Source: Deltaproteobacteria bacterium
GTDB lineage: Bacteria > Myxococcota > XYA12-FULL-58-9
Direction: 5' to 3'
NCBI GenBank assembly: GCA_016218825.1
Contig: JACRCV010000006.1
Span: 70,797 to 134,796 of the forward strand
DNA: 64,000 nucleotides
Shown here: one piece after another, positions 17,320 to 26,704 of the stretch
Layout of the letters: the number at the start of each line of letters is the position of its first letter
How positions within the stretch are numbered: position 1 is the stretch's first letter
Program-made: the position numbers and the translations under genes
The notes under the pieces: model-generated
Databases searched by the model: none
What the model was told of the DNA's origin: nothing
Seen by the model: only the letters and a program-made list of their open reading frames with translations

Positions 17320-18516
17320 TCAGAACAAGGTCGGCAGGATCTCGGCGGCGGCGGCGATCTGCTCGGTGGGGCACGAAAAGGCAAAGCGGACGTGGCCGGC
17401 CCCCGCCGGTCCGAAGACGTCGCCCGGGGCGCTGCCCACCCCGCCCTTGTCGATCAGGTAGTTGGTCATCGCCCAGCCGTCCCTCTTGCCCTGGTAGCCC
17501 TGCCAATCGGCGCCGATCTTCACCCAGGCGTAGAACGCCCCCGCGGGCTTGAAGGGCTTGAAGCACTTGATCTTCTCCAGGCTGGCGAAGAGCAGGTCGC
17601 GCCGCTCGCGGTACACCGCGGCCATCTTGCGGGTCGCGTCCGCCGGGCCCTTCAACGCCGCGACGCCGGCGTGCTGGGTCGCGGAGTTGACGCCGTTGAC
17701 GGTGCAGCGCAACAGCTTGGTCATGCGCTCGATCAGCCGGTCGTCGTTGGCCGTCAGGTAGCCCAAGCGCAGGCCGCTCATCGCGAAGCTCTTCGACATC
17801 GAATAGATGCTGACCACCCGGTCTTCGGCGCCCGGCAGCGAGCCGATGCTGACGTGCGGCAGGTCGTCATAGATCACGTGCTCGTAGGCCTCGTCGGCGA
17901 GCACGTAGAGGTCGTGGGCGTGGGCGAGCTGCAAGATCGCGCCCAGGGTCTCGCGTTTCAACACCGCGCCGGTGGGGTTGTGCGGGGTGTTCAACACGAT
18001 CAGGCGGGTGCGCTTGGTGATCACCTTCTCGATCGCCGCGGCGTCATAGAGGTAGCCGCGCTCCGGGTCGAGCCGGGCGCGCACCACCTTGGCGCCCGCC
18101 AGGGTGATGTTGTCGGCGGTCTCGGTCCAGGTGGGGTCGGGGATGATGGCCTCGTCGCCGGGGCCGAGGATGGCGCGGAACGCCACGTACAGGCCGTGCA
18201 TCGCGCCGCTCGTCACCAGCACCTGCCCCGGCCCTTTGACCGGCAGCTTGTTCTGCTGCCGCATCTTCTCGCACGCCGCCTCGCGCAGCTGCGGGATGCC
18301 GGCGCCGGCGGTGTAGTGGGTGTGGCCGTCCCGGAGCGCTTTCTCCAGCGCCTCGCGGACGTGCTCCGGGATCCCGAACGACGGGTCGCCGGACTCGAGG
18401 CGCAGGATCTTCTTGCCCTGCGCCTGCATCTCCAGCAGCCGGTCGCGAACCGTGACGATGCCCCCGAGCGGGATGGCGTCGATGAGGTGGTGGTGCGTCT
18501 TCTTCGCGGCGGTCAT
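17320..18516 (-). CDS. Class I/II pyridoxal-phosphate aminotransferase
   Basis: The 398-residue protein is a fold type I aminotransferase. The motif N-T-P-H-N-P-T-G lies near the middle. S-M-S-K-S-F-A-M-S-G-L-R-L-G-Y contains the Schiff-base Lys and the phosphate-binding Arg. A-D-E-A-Y-E-H supplies the conserved Asp and Tyr. Such enzymes transfer amino groups between amino acids and 2-oxoacids in the cytoplasm; specificity cannot be read from the sequence. The ATG is preceded by GAGGGG at seven bases and matches family length; an upstream extension of 34 residues would run into the neighbouring gene. A small Cys protein gene lies 10 bases upstream. Confidence 0.85.
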   Translation of the reverse strand: MTAAKKTHHHLIDAIPLGGIVTVRDRLLEMQAQGKKILRLESGDPSFGIPEHVREALEKALRDGHTHYTAGAGIPQLREAACEKMRQQNKLPVKGPGQVLVTSGAMHGLYVAFRAILGPGDEAIIPDPTWTETADNITLAGAKVVRARLDPERGYLYDAAAIEKVITKRTRLIVLNTPHNPTGAVLKRETLGAILQLAHAHDLYVLADEAYEHVIYDDLPHVSIGSLPGAEDRVVSIYSMSKSFAMSGLRLGYLTANDDRLIERMTKLLRCTVNGVNSATQHAGVAALKGPADATRKMAAVYRERRDLLFASLEKIKCFKPFKPAGAFYAWVKIGADWQGYQGKRDGWAMTNYLIDKGGVGSAPGDVFGPAGAGHVRFAFSCPTEQIAAAAEILPTLF

Positions 18517-18526
18517 GTCGGTCCCC

Positions 18527-18724
18527 TCAGCGCAGGAAGGTGATCTCGGCCTTGTCGCACTCTTCACACTTGCGGCCCTGCTCGCTGCACGGCACGCCGT
18601 CGGCCTGTGCCTGCGCACACAAGCCGCTCGCGTGCCACGAGACGCCGGTCGCCGGCGCGAGCTTCACCGCCCGCGCCTTCTTCTTCCCGGGCTTCGCCCC
18701 CTTCGACTTCGTCGCCGCCATCAT
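18527..18724 (-). CDS. Small basic cysteine-containing protein
   Basis: An ATG-ATG pair preceded by GAGGAG gives a 65-residue protein. Its first third is Lys-rich (K-S-K-G-A-K-P-G-K-K-K), and the C-terminal part has four cysteines in a C-x9-C-x6-C-x2-C pattern, which could hold a zinc ion or a disulfide. No signal peptide is present. It starts 19 bases after the amino-acid permease gene and ends 10 bases before the aminotransferase, so it is likely cotranscribed with both. I do not recognise the family. The strong ribosome-binding site and the conserved-looking spacing support it being a real gene. Confidence 0.55.
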   Translation of the reverse strand: MMAATKSKGAKPGKKKARAVKLAPATGVSWHASGLCAQAQADGVPCSEQGRKCEECDKAEITFLR

Positions 18725-18743
18725 CGCACTCCTCGCGGTTGCC

Positions 18744-20108
18744 TCAAGATAGTCCTCTTGCCGTGCCGCGGTAGTGGCGCCAGACGACATACACCGGGGC
18801 GGCGGCGACGAGCATTGCGAGGCCGATGAGCGAGCGCTCCGGCGACTGCCACAACAGGCCGCCGGTCATCGCCAACGCGGTGAGGATGACCACGAGCGGC
18901 GGTAGCGGTCCGAAGGGAGCTTGCCAACTGAGCGGCTCGCCGGTCTTCTTCTGGCGCAAGATGAAGAGCGCCACCGCGGTGGCGCCGTAGAACAGCCAGA
19001 CGTTGAAGGAGAAGAAACCCATCAGGTCGCGAAAGTCGGACACGAACACGTACGCCAGGCTCGCGGCGATGAGCGCCCCGGTAGAGCGGGCCGGGGTCCC
19101 GAAGCGTTGGTGCACCGCGCCGAACCAGGACACGAAGGCGCCGTCGCGGCTCATCGCGAACGCCAGGCGGGACGCCGCGAGGACGATGCCGTTCAGCGAC
19201 CCGAAAGTGCTGATGACGACGAGCAGCGCCACGGCCCGGCCCATGCCGATGCCCAGGCCGGCGCTGACCGCGTCGGCGACCACCTGCTTCGAGGCGCCGG
19301 CCGCGGTCGGGCCGAGCAGCGACAGGGTCGCGAGCTGCACCCCGACGTAGGTGACCGCGAGCACCAGGACGCCGAAGCCGACGGCGCGGCCGAAGTCGCG
19401 GCTCGGGTCTTTGAGCTCGCCGCCGATGAGGGTCACGTCCGACCAGCCGTCGTAGGTCCACAACAAGATCACCATCGCGCCGACGAGCCCCAACAGCCCC
19501 GAGGGCAGAAGCGGCAACGCCGGCCCCGTGACCTCGGCGGGGGCGGCGGCGGGCGCGACGACGGCGGCGACGCACAGGGCCAAGAGCGCCAGCACCTTTA
19601 TGGTGGTGAGCAGGCGTTGGACGTTGGCGCCGACCTTGACCCCGACGATGTTGAACAGCGCCGCGAGCACCAGCGCCAGGGCACCGGCGAGCGCGGTGTC
19701 GAGGTCGGTCACCAGGACGCCCGGCAGGATCTCACCGAGGTAGTGCGCGAAGATCAGCGCGATCGCGGCCAAGGACGCCGGGTAGGTGACGACGAGCGCC
19801 GAGAAGCCGGCGACGAAGGCTGTGCCCGGGCCGTAGACCTCGCGGTAGAACACGTAGAAGCCCCCGGTCTTCGGGAGGCGGGCGCCGCACTCGGCGTAGC
19901 AGAACGCGCCGCACAGCGCGACCGCGGCGCCGGCGAGCCACAACAGGCTCGCGATCCAGGGCGAGGAGGTGGCGGCGGCGACCTCGGCGGGGGCGACGAA
20001 GATCCCGGAGCCGATGATGATACCGACGAAGATGGCCGCGGCGTCGAGCCACGAGAGCTGGCGCTTCAGCTCTCCGGCCTCTGGCCCGATGGACTTCAGC
20101 TCGGCCAT
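18744..20108 (-). CDS. APC-superfamily amino acid permease
   Basis: The 454-residue protein has about twelve hydrophobic segments and the family start pattern L-S-W-L-D-A-A-A-I-F-V-G-I-I-I-G-S-G-I-F, in which G-S-G-I-F is the substrate-binding first helix of APC transporters. A-L-C-G-A-F-C-Y-A-E-C-G-A-R-L-P-K-T-G-G follows in helix 3, as in LAT-like and y+ system exchangers. It should take up or exchange amino acids across the inner membrane. The chosen ATG gives a normal N-terminus; a longer frame upstream is only open sequence. The small Cys protein and the aminotransferase follow on the same strand, consistent with amino acid uptake and use. Confidence 0.88.
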   Translation of the reverse strand: MAELKSIGPEAGELKRQLSWLDAAAIFVGIIIGSGIFVAPAEVAAATSSPWIASLLWLAGAAVALCGAFCYAECGARLPKTGGFYVFYREVYGPGTAFVAGFSALVVTYPASLAAIALIFAHYLGEILPGVLVTDLDTALAGALALVLAALFNIVGVKVGANVQRLLTTIKVLALLALCVAAVVAPAAAPAEVTGPALPLLPSGLLGLVGAMVILLWTYDGWSDVTLIGGELKDPSRDFGRAVGFGVLVLAVTYVGVQLATLSLLGPTAAGASKQVVADAVSAGLGIGMGRAVALLVVISTFGSLNGIVLAASRLAFAMSRDGAFVSWFGAVHQRFGTPARSTGALIAASLAYVFVSDFRDLMGFFSFNVWLFYGATAVALFILRQKKTGEPLSWQAPFGPLPPLVVILTALAMTGGLLWQSPERSLIGLAMLVAAAPVYVVWRHYRGTARGLS

Positions 20109-20247
20109 GGTCGGGACTTGTCGCCGATCTGGACCGCTAGCGCAACACGAGACCGGCGCGGCCCCGGCGCGCCGCGGTCGGCGCTCGAGCGACGCGGGCC
20201 GGTGAATCCTGCCTTCCGAGCCGGTGGCCGGTGTGGTAGTCGCCGAG

Positions 20248-20276
20248 CTGTCACCGGTCTGCCACCACGGCGTCAC
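20248..20276 (+). promoter_or_regulatory. Triple PHO box upstream of phoB
   Basis: Three 7-base units spaced exactly 11 bases apart are present: CTGTCAC (20248-20254), CTGCCAC (20259-20265) and GCGTCAC (20270-20276). The PhoB-binding site is built of CTGTCAT-like direct repeats with 11-base period. The site lies about 40 bases before the GTG start of phoB, as expected for autoregulation of the phosphate regulon. Confidence 0.6.
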
Positions 20277-20317
20277 GCGCGCGTGGCAGGGTCCGGTGCG
20301 GGGCCACAGGAGGGGCG

Positions 20318-21016
20318 GTGCCACACATCCTGGTGATCGAGGACGAGCGGGATCTCCAGAAGATCTTGGCGTTCAACCTGCGCCAAGCGGGCCACGAGGT
20401 CTCGTCGGTGCTGCGCGGCCAGGACGGTTTGCGGTTGGCGCGCGACAAGCACCCGGACCTCGTGCTGCTCGATCTCATGCTCCCCGACATCGCCGGCACC
20501 GAGGTCTGCAAGGCGTTGAAGCACGATGCGGCGACGCGCGGCATCGCGGTCATCATGCTCACCGCGAAGGGCGAGGAGGTCGACCGGGTGGTCGGCTTCG
20601 AGCTCGGCGCCGATGACTACGTGGTGAAGCCCTTCAGCGTCCGCGAGCTCCTGCTCCGCATCGACGCCGTCTTGCGCCGCAAAGACCAGGGCGGGAAGAG
20701 CGCCGGCACCGCGGTCTTTGGTCGTCTGCGAATCGACCGGGACGCGCATCGGATCTTCGTCGACAACCAGGAGGTCGTGCTCACCGCGCTCGAGCTCCGG
20801 CTGCTCGTGACCCTGCACGACCGCAAGAACCGGGTGCAGAGCCGCTCGACGCTGCTCGACGATGTCTGGGGCATTGCCGCGGAGATCACCACCCGCACCG
20901 TCGACACCCACGTGAAGCGCCTGCGCGCCAAGCTCGGTCCGGCAGGCTACTACATCGAGACGGTGCGCGGCGTCGGCTACCGTTTCTGTGAGGCGCCGGA
21001 GGGCGCCGGTCGGTGA
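20318..21016 (+). CDS. phoB: Phosphate response regulator PhoB
   Basis: The 232-residue protein has an N-terminal receiver (Asp52 in V-L-L-D-L-M-L-P as the phosphorylation site, acidic E8-D9 pair, T-A-K and K-P-F at the usual places). The C-terminal domain is an OmpR/PhoB winged-helix DNA-binding domain with R-T-V-D-T-H-V-K-R-L-R and G-Y-R-F. It activates phosphate-starvation genes. The start is GTG, with AGGAGG at the right distance. It overlaps phoR by four bases. A triple PHO-box array upstream suggests that it controls its own transcription, and the same kind of array precedes pstS. Confidence 0.92.
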   Translation: MPHILVIEDERDLQKILAFNLRQAGHEVSSVLRGQDGLRLARDKHPDLVLLDLMLPDIAGTEVCKALKHDAATRGIAVIMLTAKGEEVDRVVGFELGADDYVVKPFSVRELLLRIDAVLRRKDQGGKSAGTAVFGRLRIDRDAHRIFVDNQEVVLTALELRLLVTLHDRKNRVQSRSTLLDDVWGIAAEITTRTVDTHVKRLRAKLGPAGYYIETVRGVGYRFCEAPEGAGR

Positions 21017-22785
21017 GGCTGGGGATCCGCAGCAAGCTCTTCCTGGTCTCTCTCGGGCTCATCGTCGCGACCGTGGTGCCGGCCGACGCCATCCTCACCC
21101 ACGGCCTCGAGGCCGATCTCCTGGCTCGGATCCGCGACGACTTGGCGGTGCGGTTGGCGCTCGCCGAGAAGATCGTGAGCGCGGCGGTCGCGGCCGTCGA
21201 CGACCTCGCCGCGTGGGATGCCCTCGCCGACGAGCTCGGCCGGCGCTCGGGTTGCCGCGTGACGCTGGTGCGCAAAGACGGCGTCGTGGTCGGCGACTCC
21301 GAGGTGGAGCTTGAGAGAGTCGCAGCGCTGGACAACCACGCTGACCGTCCCGAGATCGCCGGCGCGCTCGTCGTCGGCCACGGCGCGAGCGTGCGCTGGA
21401 GCAAGACCCTCGCCGCGCGTTTGATGTACGTCGCCGTGCCCTTCGTCCGCTCGGGCACGGTCGCCGGCACCGTCCGGTTGGCGATGCCGCTCGCCGCGGC
21501 CGACGCCGCCATCTCGGCGCAGCGCCGGGTCGTCTACGGCGGCTCGGTATTGGCGCTGCTCTTGGCGCTGGTGCTGGCGAGCTTCGCGGCCGGGCAGACG
21601 GCTCGAGGGGTGCGCGCCGTCGCCGGCTTCGCGCAGCGGATCGCGGCCGGGGAGCTGGTGGCTCGGTCCAAGGCTCGCGGCCACGACGAGGTCGCCGATC
21701 TCTCTCGCGCCCTCGACCAGCTCGCCGACAACCTGGCGCGCGCCATCGCCTCGGTCCAGGCGGAGCGCGACTTATTGACCGGCGTGCTGCGCGGCATGCG
21801 CGAGGGCGTGCTGGTGCTCGACGCGCGTCGCCGGGTGACCCTCGCCAACGCCGCCCTGCGGGAGATGCTGCTCCTCGGCAACGACCTCGTCGCCCGGTCC
21901 GCGGTCGAGATCATCCGCAACGCCGAGCTTCTCCGGCTGTTGGACGAGGTCGCCGCCGCCGGCGCGGTGCTGTCGCGCGAGATCGAGCTCGGCGACCTCA
22001 AGCCCCGCCGGATCCTGATCCACGCCGGGCCGCTCGCCGGCACGCCCGGCGAGCTGTTGGCGGTCTTCGTTGACGTCACCGAGCTCCGGCGGCTCGAGAC
22101 CTTGCGCCGCGACTTCGTGGCCAACGTCTCCCACGAGCTGCGCACCCCGATCGCCGCGGTCGGCTCGGCGGCCGAGACCTTGCGTCGGGCCATCGAGACC
22201 CAGCCGGAGGCGGCCGGGGAGTTCGTCGAGATCATCGAGCGCCAGGCCGAGCGGCTGCGCCGCCTCGTCGACGATCTGATGGACCTGTCGCGCATCGAGT
22301 CGCGGCAGCTGAAGCTCGCCCCCGAGCCGATCTTGCTGCGGCCCTTCGTCGAGCGGGCGTTGCAGGCGGTCATCGAGCGGGCCCGGGCGCGCGGCATCGA
22401 GCTCAAGAACCTCATCGCCGCCGACTTGCCGGCATTGGCCGCCGACCGCCGGGCCCTCGAGCAGGTGTTGACGAACCTCGTCGACAACGCGGTCAAGTAC
22501 GCGAGCCAGGGAGCAACGGTCACCATCGGCGCCTCGCTCGCGGCCGGGCGGATGCGCCTCACCGTGAGCGACACCGGCCCCGGCATCGAGGCCCGGCACC
22601 TGCCGCGGCTCTTCGAGCGCTTCTACCGGGTCGACCCGGGGCGGTCGCGCGATCTCGGCGGCACCGGCCTCGGGCTGTCGATCGTCAAGCACCTCGTCGA
22701 GGCGATGCGGGGCACGGTCGAGGTCGAGAGCGTCGTCGGCGAGGGCTCGACCTTCGTCGTCGAGCTGCCGGCGATGGCGGCCTGA
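21013..22785 (+). CDS. phoR: Phosphate-sensing histidine kinase PhoR
   Basis: The 590-residue membrane kinase has a first membrane helix at about 8-28, an outside domain to about residue 170, and a second helix at about 173-195. HAMP and PAS-like regions come next, then the dimerisation domain with the phosphorylated His374 in N-V-S-H-E-L-R-T-P. The ATPase domain has an N-box (N-L-V-D-N-A-V-K-Y) and G-boxes (D-T-G-P-G-I and G-T-G-L-G-L-S-I-V). It phosphorylates PhoB when phosphate is low, through contact with PhoU and the Pst transporter. Unlike E. coli PhoR, which has almost no periplasmic part, this one has a large extracytoplasmic loop, so it may also sense a ligand directly. It uses GTG and overlaps phoB by four bases. 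Confidence 0.9.
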   Translation: MRLGIRSKLFLVSLGLIVATVVPADAILTHGLEADLLARIRDDLAVRLALAEKIVSAAVAAVDDLAAWDALADELGRRSGCRVTLVRKDGVVVGDSEVELERVAALDNHADRPEIAGALVVGHGASVRWSKTLAARLMYVAVPFVRSGTVAGTVRLAMPLAAADAAISAQRRVVYGGSVLALLLALVLASFAAGQTARGVRAVAGFAQRIAAGELVARSKARGHDEVADLSRALDQLADNLARAIASVQAERDLLTGVLRGMREGVLVLDARRRVTLANAALREMLLLGNDLVARSAVEIIRNAELLRLLDEVAAAGAVLSREIELGDLKPRRILIHAGPLAGTPGELLAVFVDVTELRRLETLRRDFVANVSHELRTPIAAVGSAAETLRRAIETQPEAAGEFVEIIERQAERLRRLVDDLMDLSRIESRQLKLAPEPILLRPFVERALQAVIERARARGIELKNLIAADLPALAADRRALEQVLTNLVDNAVKYASQGATVTIGASLAAGRMRLTVSDTGPGIEARHLPRLFERFYRVDPGRSRDLGGTGLGLSIVKHLVEAMRGTVEVESVVGEGSTFVVELPAMAA

Positions 22786-22862
22786 GCGCCGGGCTCAGTG
22801 CGTCACTCGCTTCTTGCCATGACACGCGGCGCGTGTCCGGCTCCGAGATCTGCACCGCGAGA

Positions 22863-22891
22863 TTGTCGCCCGGCTGTCACACGTTCGTCAC
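22863..22891 (+). promoter_or_regulatory. Triple PHO box upstream of pstS
   Basis: Three units 11 bases apart are seen: TTGTCGC (22863-22869), CTGTCAC (22874-22880) and TCGTCAC (22885-22891). A TATCCA-like -10 element starts about ten bases after the last unit (22902-22907), the geometry of PhoB-activated promoters in which the box replaces the -35 element. The site lies about 40 bases before pstS. Confidence 0.7.
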
Positions 22892-22932
22892 ACCGCCGCT
22901 GTATCCAAACCGGAGAGCGAAGGAGACTCACG

Positions 22933-23988
22933 ATGCACAAGAGCGTCCGCCTTTCCCTGGTCGTCATCGCGGTCTCGATGGGCTGCCGGAGCTCGCCGCC
23001 GGCGACGGTTTCTGGCGCCCCTATTTCACTCCAAGGAGCGGGCGCGACTTTCCCGTACCCCCTCTATTCGAAGTGGGTCGCCGAGTACCAGAAACGCGAT
23101 CCGCGGGTGCGCATCAACTACCAGTCCATCGGTTCTGGCGGCGGCATTCGGCAAATCACCGAACGAACGGTCGACTTCGGCGCCAGTGACGCACCGATGA
23201 ACGACGACGAGCTCGGCCGTGCCCCGGCGAAGCTCATCCATGTTCCGACGGCGCTCGGCGCGGTGGTCGTGACCTACAACCTCCCGGGCGTCTCCGGGCT
23301 GAAGCTTTCCGCCGAGCTCATCGCTGCGGTGTTTCTGGGCGAGATCTCGTCGTGGGCCGATCCGATGATCGCGGCCGCGAACCCGGGGCTGAAGCTGCCG
23401 GCGGGCCCGCTGATGGTGACCTACCGCTCGGACGGCAGCGGCACCACCGCGGTGTTCACTGAATACCTCGCGAAGGTCAGCCCCGCCTGGAAAGAGAAGG
23501 TCGGCAGCGGCAAGAGCGTGAAGTTTCCGGTGGGCCTCGGCGCCAAGGGCAATGAGGGGGTGGCCGGCCAGATCAAGGCGACCCCCGGGAGCCTCGGCTA
23601 TGTCGAGCTCGCCTACGCCAAGCAAGCGGGGCTCGCCTTTGCTCTGGTGCAGAACCGGGCCAAGGCTTTCGTCGCGCCGTCGGTCGACAGCGTCAAGGCC
23701 GCGGCGGCGGCGGTGGCCGATACGATCCCCGACGACCTCCGGGTCTCGATCGTCGATCCCCCGGGCGCCGACGCCTACCCGATCGCGTCGTTCACCTACA
23801 TCCTCGCCTACGCCGCGCAGCCCGACGCCGTCAAAGGCAAGGCGCTGGCGCAGTTCCTGTGGTGGGCGATCCATGACGGCCAGCTCCTGGCCCCCGGGCT
23901 CGACTACGCTCCGCTCCCGGCGGCCCTCGCCCTGCGGATCGAAGCCAAGCTCAAGCTCCTCGAGGCCAACGGTGCGCCGCTGCTGTAG
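22933..23988 (+). CDS. pstS: Phosphate-binding lipoprotein PstS
   Basis: The 351-residue protein has a signal peptide with lipobox S-M-G-C at about residue 18, then the phosphate-binding fold. G-A-G-A-T-F-P-Y-P-L-Y is the start of the mature domain. G-S-G-G-G-I-R-Q-I-T and F-G-A-S-D-A-P-M supply phosphate ligands, and R-S-D-G-S-G-T-T is the second phosphate loop. It captures phosphate outside the inner membrane and delivers it to PstCA. AAGGAG lies seven bases before the chosen ATG; the frame open further upstream crosses the PHO box and is not coding. Length is typical. Confidence 0.95.
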   Translation: MHKSVRLSLVVIAVSMGCRSSPPATVSGAPISLQGAGATFPYPLYSKWVAEYQKRDPRVRINYQSIGSGGGIRQITERTVDFGASDAPMNDDELGRAPAKLIHVPTALGAVVVTYNLPGVSGLKLSAELIAAVFLGEISSWADPMIAAANPGLKLPAGPLMVTYRSDGSGTTAVFTEYLAKVSPAWKEKVGSGKSVKFPVGLGAKGNEGVAGQIKATPGSLGYVELAYAKQAGLAFALVQNRAKAFVAPSVDSVKAAAAAVADTIPDDLRVSIVDPPGADAYPIASFTYILAYAAQPDAVKGKALAQFLWWAIHDGQLLAPGLDYAPLPAALALRIEAKLKLLEANGAPLL

Positions 23989-24003
23989 GCGGCAAGGTCT
24001 GCG

Positions 24004-25002
24004 ATGCAGCGCCCGAACGCCCTCGACCTCCGTCGGGCGCTGACTCCGAGCGCGAGCTTCTGGGCGTGGACCGGGACCGAGGCCAATCTCGGCGATCGTT
24101 TGTTCCATGGCGCCGCGGCGCTTTGCGCCTTCGGAGTGGTCGCCGCCCTCGCAGGGATGGGCGTCGAGATGATCCGGGCCTCGCTGTCGAGCATCGAGCG
24201 CTTCGGGCTCGGTTTCGTGACCGAGGTCACCTGGGATCCGGTGCGCGAGCTCTTTGGCGCCGCGCCCTTCATCTTCGGCACGATCGTCTCGTCGTTGTTG
24301 GCGCTCGCGATCGCGGTGCCGGTGGCGGTCGGCGTCGCGATCTTCCTCGCCGAGCTCGCGCCCGCGTGGCTGCGCACCCCGGCGAGCTTCGTCGTCGAGC
24401 TGCTGGCGGCGATCCCGAGCGTGGTCTACGGCCTCTGGGGCGTCTTCGTGCTCGCGCCCTGGCTGCGCGACACGGTGCAGCCGGCGCTCGCGGCGGCCCT
24501 GGGCTTTCTCCCGTTCTTCGGCGGCCCGGCGCGCGGCTTCGGCATGCTCGCCGGTGGGCTCATCCTGGCGATCATGATCTTGCCGACCATCGCCTCGGTG
24601 AGCCGCGACGTGATGGTCGCGGTGCCGACCTCGTATCGTGAGGCGGCGCTGGCGCTCGGCGCGACGCGCTTCGAGACGGTGCAGGTCGCGGTGTTGCCGC
24701 ACGCCAAGGCCGGGATCGTCGGCGCCGTCATCCTCGGCCTCGGGCGGGCGCTCGGCGAGACGATGGCGGTCACCATGGTGATCGGCAACCGCGCTGAGAT
24801 CTCGGCGTCGCTGTTCGCGCCGGCGGCGACACTCGCGAGCGTCATCGCCAACGAGTACGCCGAGGCGACGAGCGACCTCTACCTCGCGGCCCTCTCCGAG
24901 CTCGGGCTGATGCTGTTCGCCGTGACCCTGATCCTCAACATCGGCGCCCGGCTGCTGGTCGGCAAGGTCGGCCGGGCGGCGCCGGGCGTCAGGGGAGGCT
25001 GA
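24004..25002 (+). CDS. pstC: Phosphate ABC transporter permease PstC
   Basis: The 332-residue inner-membrane protein has about six to seven hydrophobic helices and the permease EAA-type loop (Y-R-E-A-A-L-A-L-G-A-T-R-F-E-T) that contacts PstB, followed by G-R-A-L-G-E-T-M-A-V. It forms the phosphate channel with PstA. It starts 15 bases after pstS. Phosphate importers are normally made at low level until PhoB activation, which fits the PHO box before pstS as the promoter of the whole transport operon. Confidence 0.94.
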   Translation: MQRPNALDLRRALTPSASFWAWTGTEANLGDRLFHGAAALCAFGVVAALAGMGVEMIRASLSSIERFGLGFVTEVTWDPVRELFGAAPFIFGTIVSSLLALAIAVPVAVGVAIFLAELAPAWLRTPASFVVELLAAIPSVVYGLWGVFVLAPWLRDTVQPALAAALGFLPFFGGPARGFGMLAGGLILAIMILPTIASVSRDVMVAVPTSYREAALALGATRFETVQVAVLPHAKAGIVGAVILGLGRALGETMAVTMVIGNRAEISASLFAPAATLASVIANEYAEATSDLYLAALSELGLMLFAVTLILNIGARLLVGKVGRAAPGVRGG

Positions 25003-25003
25003 C

Positions 25004-25846
25004 GTGGACGCGTATCGGAGGCGCAAGGTCATCGATGTCGGGGCGCGGGCCGCGTGTGTCGCGGCGACGCTCCTCGCCGTCGTGCCTCTCGTCAGCGTGC
25101 TCGCCTACGTGGTGGTGCGCGGCGCGGCGGGACTGAGCTGGAGCTTCTTTACCGCTCTGCCGCAGCCGGTGGGAGAGGCGGGCGGCGGGGTCGCGAACGC
25201 CATCCTCGGGTCGCTGCAGCTCGTCGGCATCGCCTGCGTCCTTGGGGTGCCGGTCGGGGTCTTGGCCGGGATCTATCTCGCCGAGTACGGTCGGGGACGG
25301 TTCGCGACCGCGGTTCGTTACGCCGCCGACGTTATGTCGGGGATCCCGTCGATCGCCGTCGGCATCTTCGTCTACACCCTGCTGGTGCTGTCGATGCGCC
25401 ACTTCTCCGCCCTGGCGGGTGGCGTCGCGCTGGCGGTGCTGATGCTGCCGACGGTGACCCGCACGACCGAGGAGCTCTTGAAGCTGGTGCCCGACTCGTT
25501 GCGGGAGGCGGGGCTCGCGCTCGGGGTGCCGCGCTGGCGGGTCGTCCTGAAGGTCGTGCTGCGCACCGGCGCCCCTGGGATCGCGACCGGGATCATGCTG
25601 GCCGTGGCCCGTGCCGCCGGCGAGACCGCGCCGCTGTTGTTCACGGCGTTCAATAACCGCTTCTGGTCGGCGAGCCTCGTCGAGCCGATCGCGTCCTTGC
25701 CGGTGCAGATCTTCACCTACGCCGTGTCACCCTACGAGGAGTGGCACCGACAGGCCTGGGCCGCAGCGCTCGTGCTGGTCGTGCTGGTCTTGTTGATGAA
25801 CGCGGGCGCCCGGGTCCTGACCCGCGCCCGAGGGAGGTCGCGATGA
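25004..25846 (+). CDS. pstA: Phosphate ABC transporter permease PstA
   Basis: The 280-residue protein has six membrane helices and the EAA-type loop [15 protein letters not shown], and a conserved R-A-A-G-E-T-A-P-L segment near the end. It pairs with PstC. The start is GTG with GGGGAGG upstream, one base after the pstC stop. Its stop overlaps the pstB start (ATGA), so translation of the two is coupled. Confidence 0.94.
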   Translation: MDAYRRRKVIDVGARAACVAATLLAVVPLVSVLAYVVVRGAAGLSWSFFTALPQPVGEAGGGVANAILGSLQLVGIACVLGVPVGVLAGIYLAEYGRGRFATAVRYAADVMSGIPSIAVGIFVYTLLVLSMRHFSALAGGVALAVLMLPTVTRTTEELLKLVPDSLREAGLALGVPRWRVVLKVVLRTGAPGIATGIMLAVARAAGETAPLLFTAFNNRFWSASLVEPIASLPVQIFTYAVSPYEEWHRQAWAAALVLVVLVLLMNAGARVLTRARGRSR

Positions 25847-26694
25847 TGGCCGTCGAAGCGAGCCGCGAGGCGGCACCCACCCCGGGTTCTGCCGGCGACA
25901 CCGCCAGGTCGGCCGAGGCGCGCGCCGCGGCAACGGCGCCGGCGGTAAAGATGCAGACCGAAGCGTTGCGGGCCTGGTTCGGCGCGCACGAGGTCTTGAA
26001 GGCGGTCTCGCTGAGCATTCCGGAGCGACGGGTGACGGCGGTGATCGGTCCGTCCGGCTGCGGCAAGTCGACCTTCATCCGTTGCCTGAACCGCATGCAC
26101 GAGGTCGTCCCCGGGGCGCGCTCCGCAGGCGCGGTGCTGCTCGACGGCGTCGACATCTTCGAGCGCGGCGTCGACCCGGTGCTGGTCCGCCGGCGCGTCG
26201 GCATGGTCTTTCAACGCGCCAACCCCTTCCCGGCGATGTCGATCGCCGACAACGTCCTCGCCGGCCTGCGGCTGAACGGCGTCCGACCGCGACACCCGGA
26301 GGAGGTCGTCGAGCGGGCCCTCGCGCAGGCGGCGCTCTGGGACGAGGTCAAGGACATCCTGTCGCGCTCCGGCGCCAGCCTCTCGGGGGGCCAGCAGCAG
26401 CGCTTGTGCATCGCGCGCACCCTGGCGCTCGAGCCCGAGGTCGTGCTGATGGACGAGCCCTGCTCGGCGCTCGATCCGATTGCCACCGCTCGGATAGAGG
26501 AGTTGATTCACGAGCTCAAGGACCGCTACACCATCGTCATCGTCACCCACAACATGCAGCAAGCGGCGCGGGTCTCGGACTTCACGGCCTTCTTCTACAT
26601 CGGCGAGCTCGTCGAGCACGGCGAGACCGACGCGCTCTTCACTCGGCCGCAGAAGGCCCGCACCGAGGACTACATCACCGGCCGATTCGGCTGA
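25843..26694 (+). CDS. pstB: Phosphate ABC transporter ATPase PstB
   Basis: The 283-residue ATPase has Walker A G-P-S-G-C-G-K-S at 69-76, the signature L-S-G-G-Q at 180-184, Walker B V-V-L-M-D-E-P and the switch His in V-T-H-N-M-Q-Q. It energises phosphate import by PstSCA. An N-terminal extension of about 35 residues rich in Ala and Glu precedes the usual start of the family, and a later in-frame ATG at residue 37 is possible; the first ATG was taken because it overlaps pstA and has GGGAGG upstream. Confidence 0.95.
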   Translation: MMAVEASREAAPTPGSAGDTARSAEARAAATAPAVKMQTEALRAWFGAHEVLKAVSLSIPERRVTAVIGPSGCGKSTFIRCLNRMHEVVPGARSAGAVLLDGVDIFERGVDPVLVRRRVGMVFQRANPFPAMSIADNVLAGLRLNGVRPRHPEEVVERALAQAALWDEVKDILSRSGASLSGGQQQRLCIARTLALEPEVVLMDEPCSALDPIATARIEELIHELKDRYTIVIVTHNMQQAARVSDFTAFFYIGELVEHGETDALFTRPQKARTEDYITGRFG

Positions 26695-26704
26695 CGAGGA
26701 GCAC

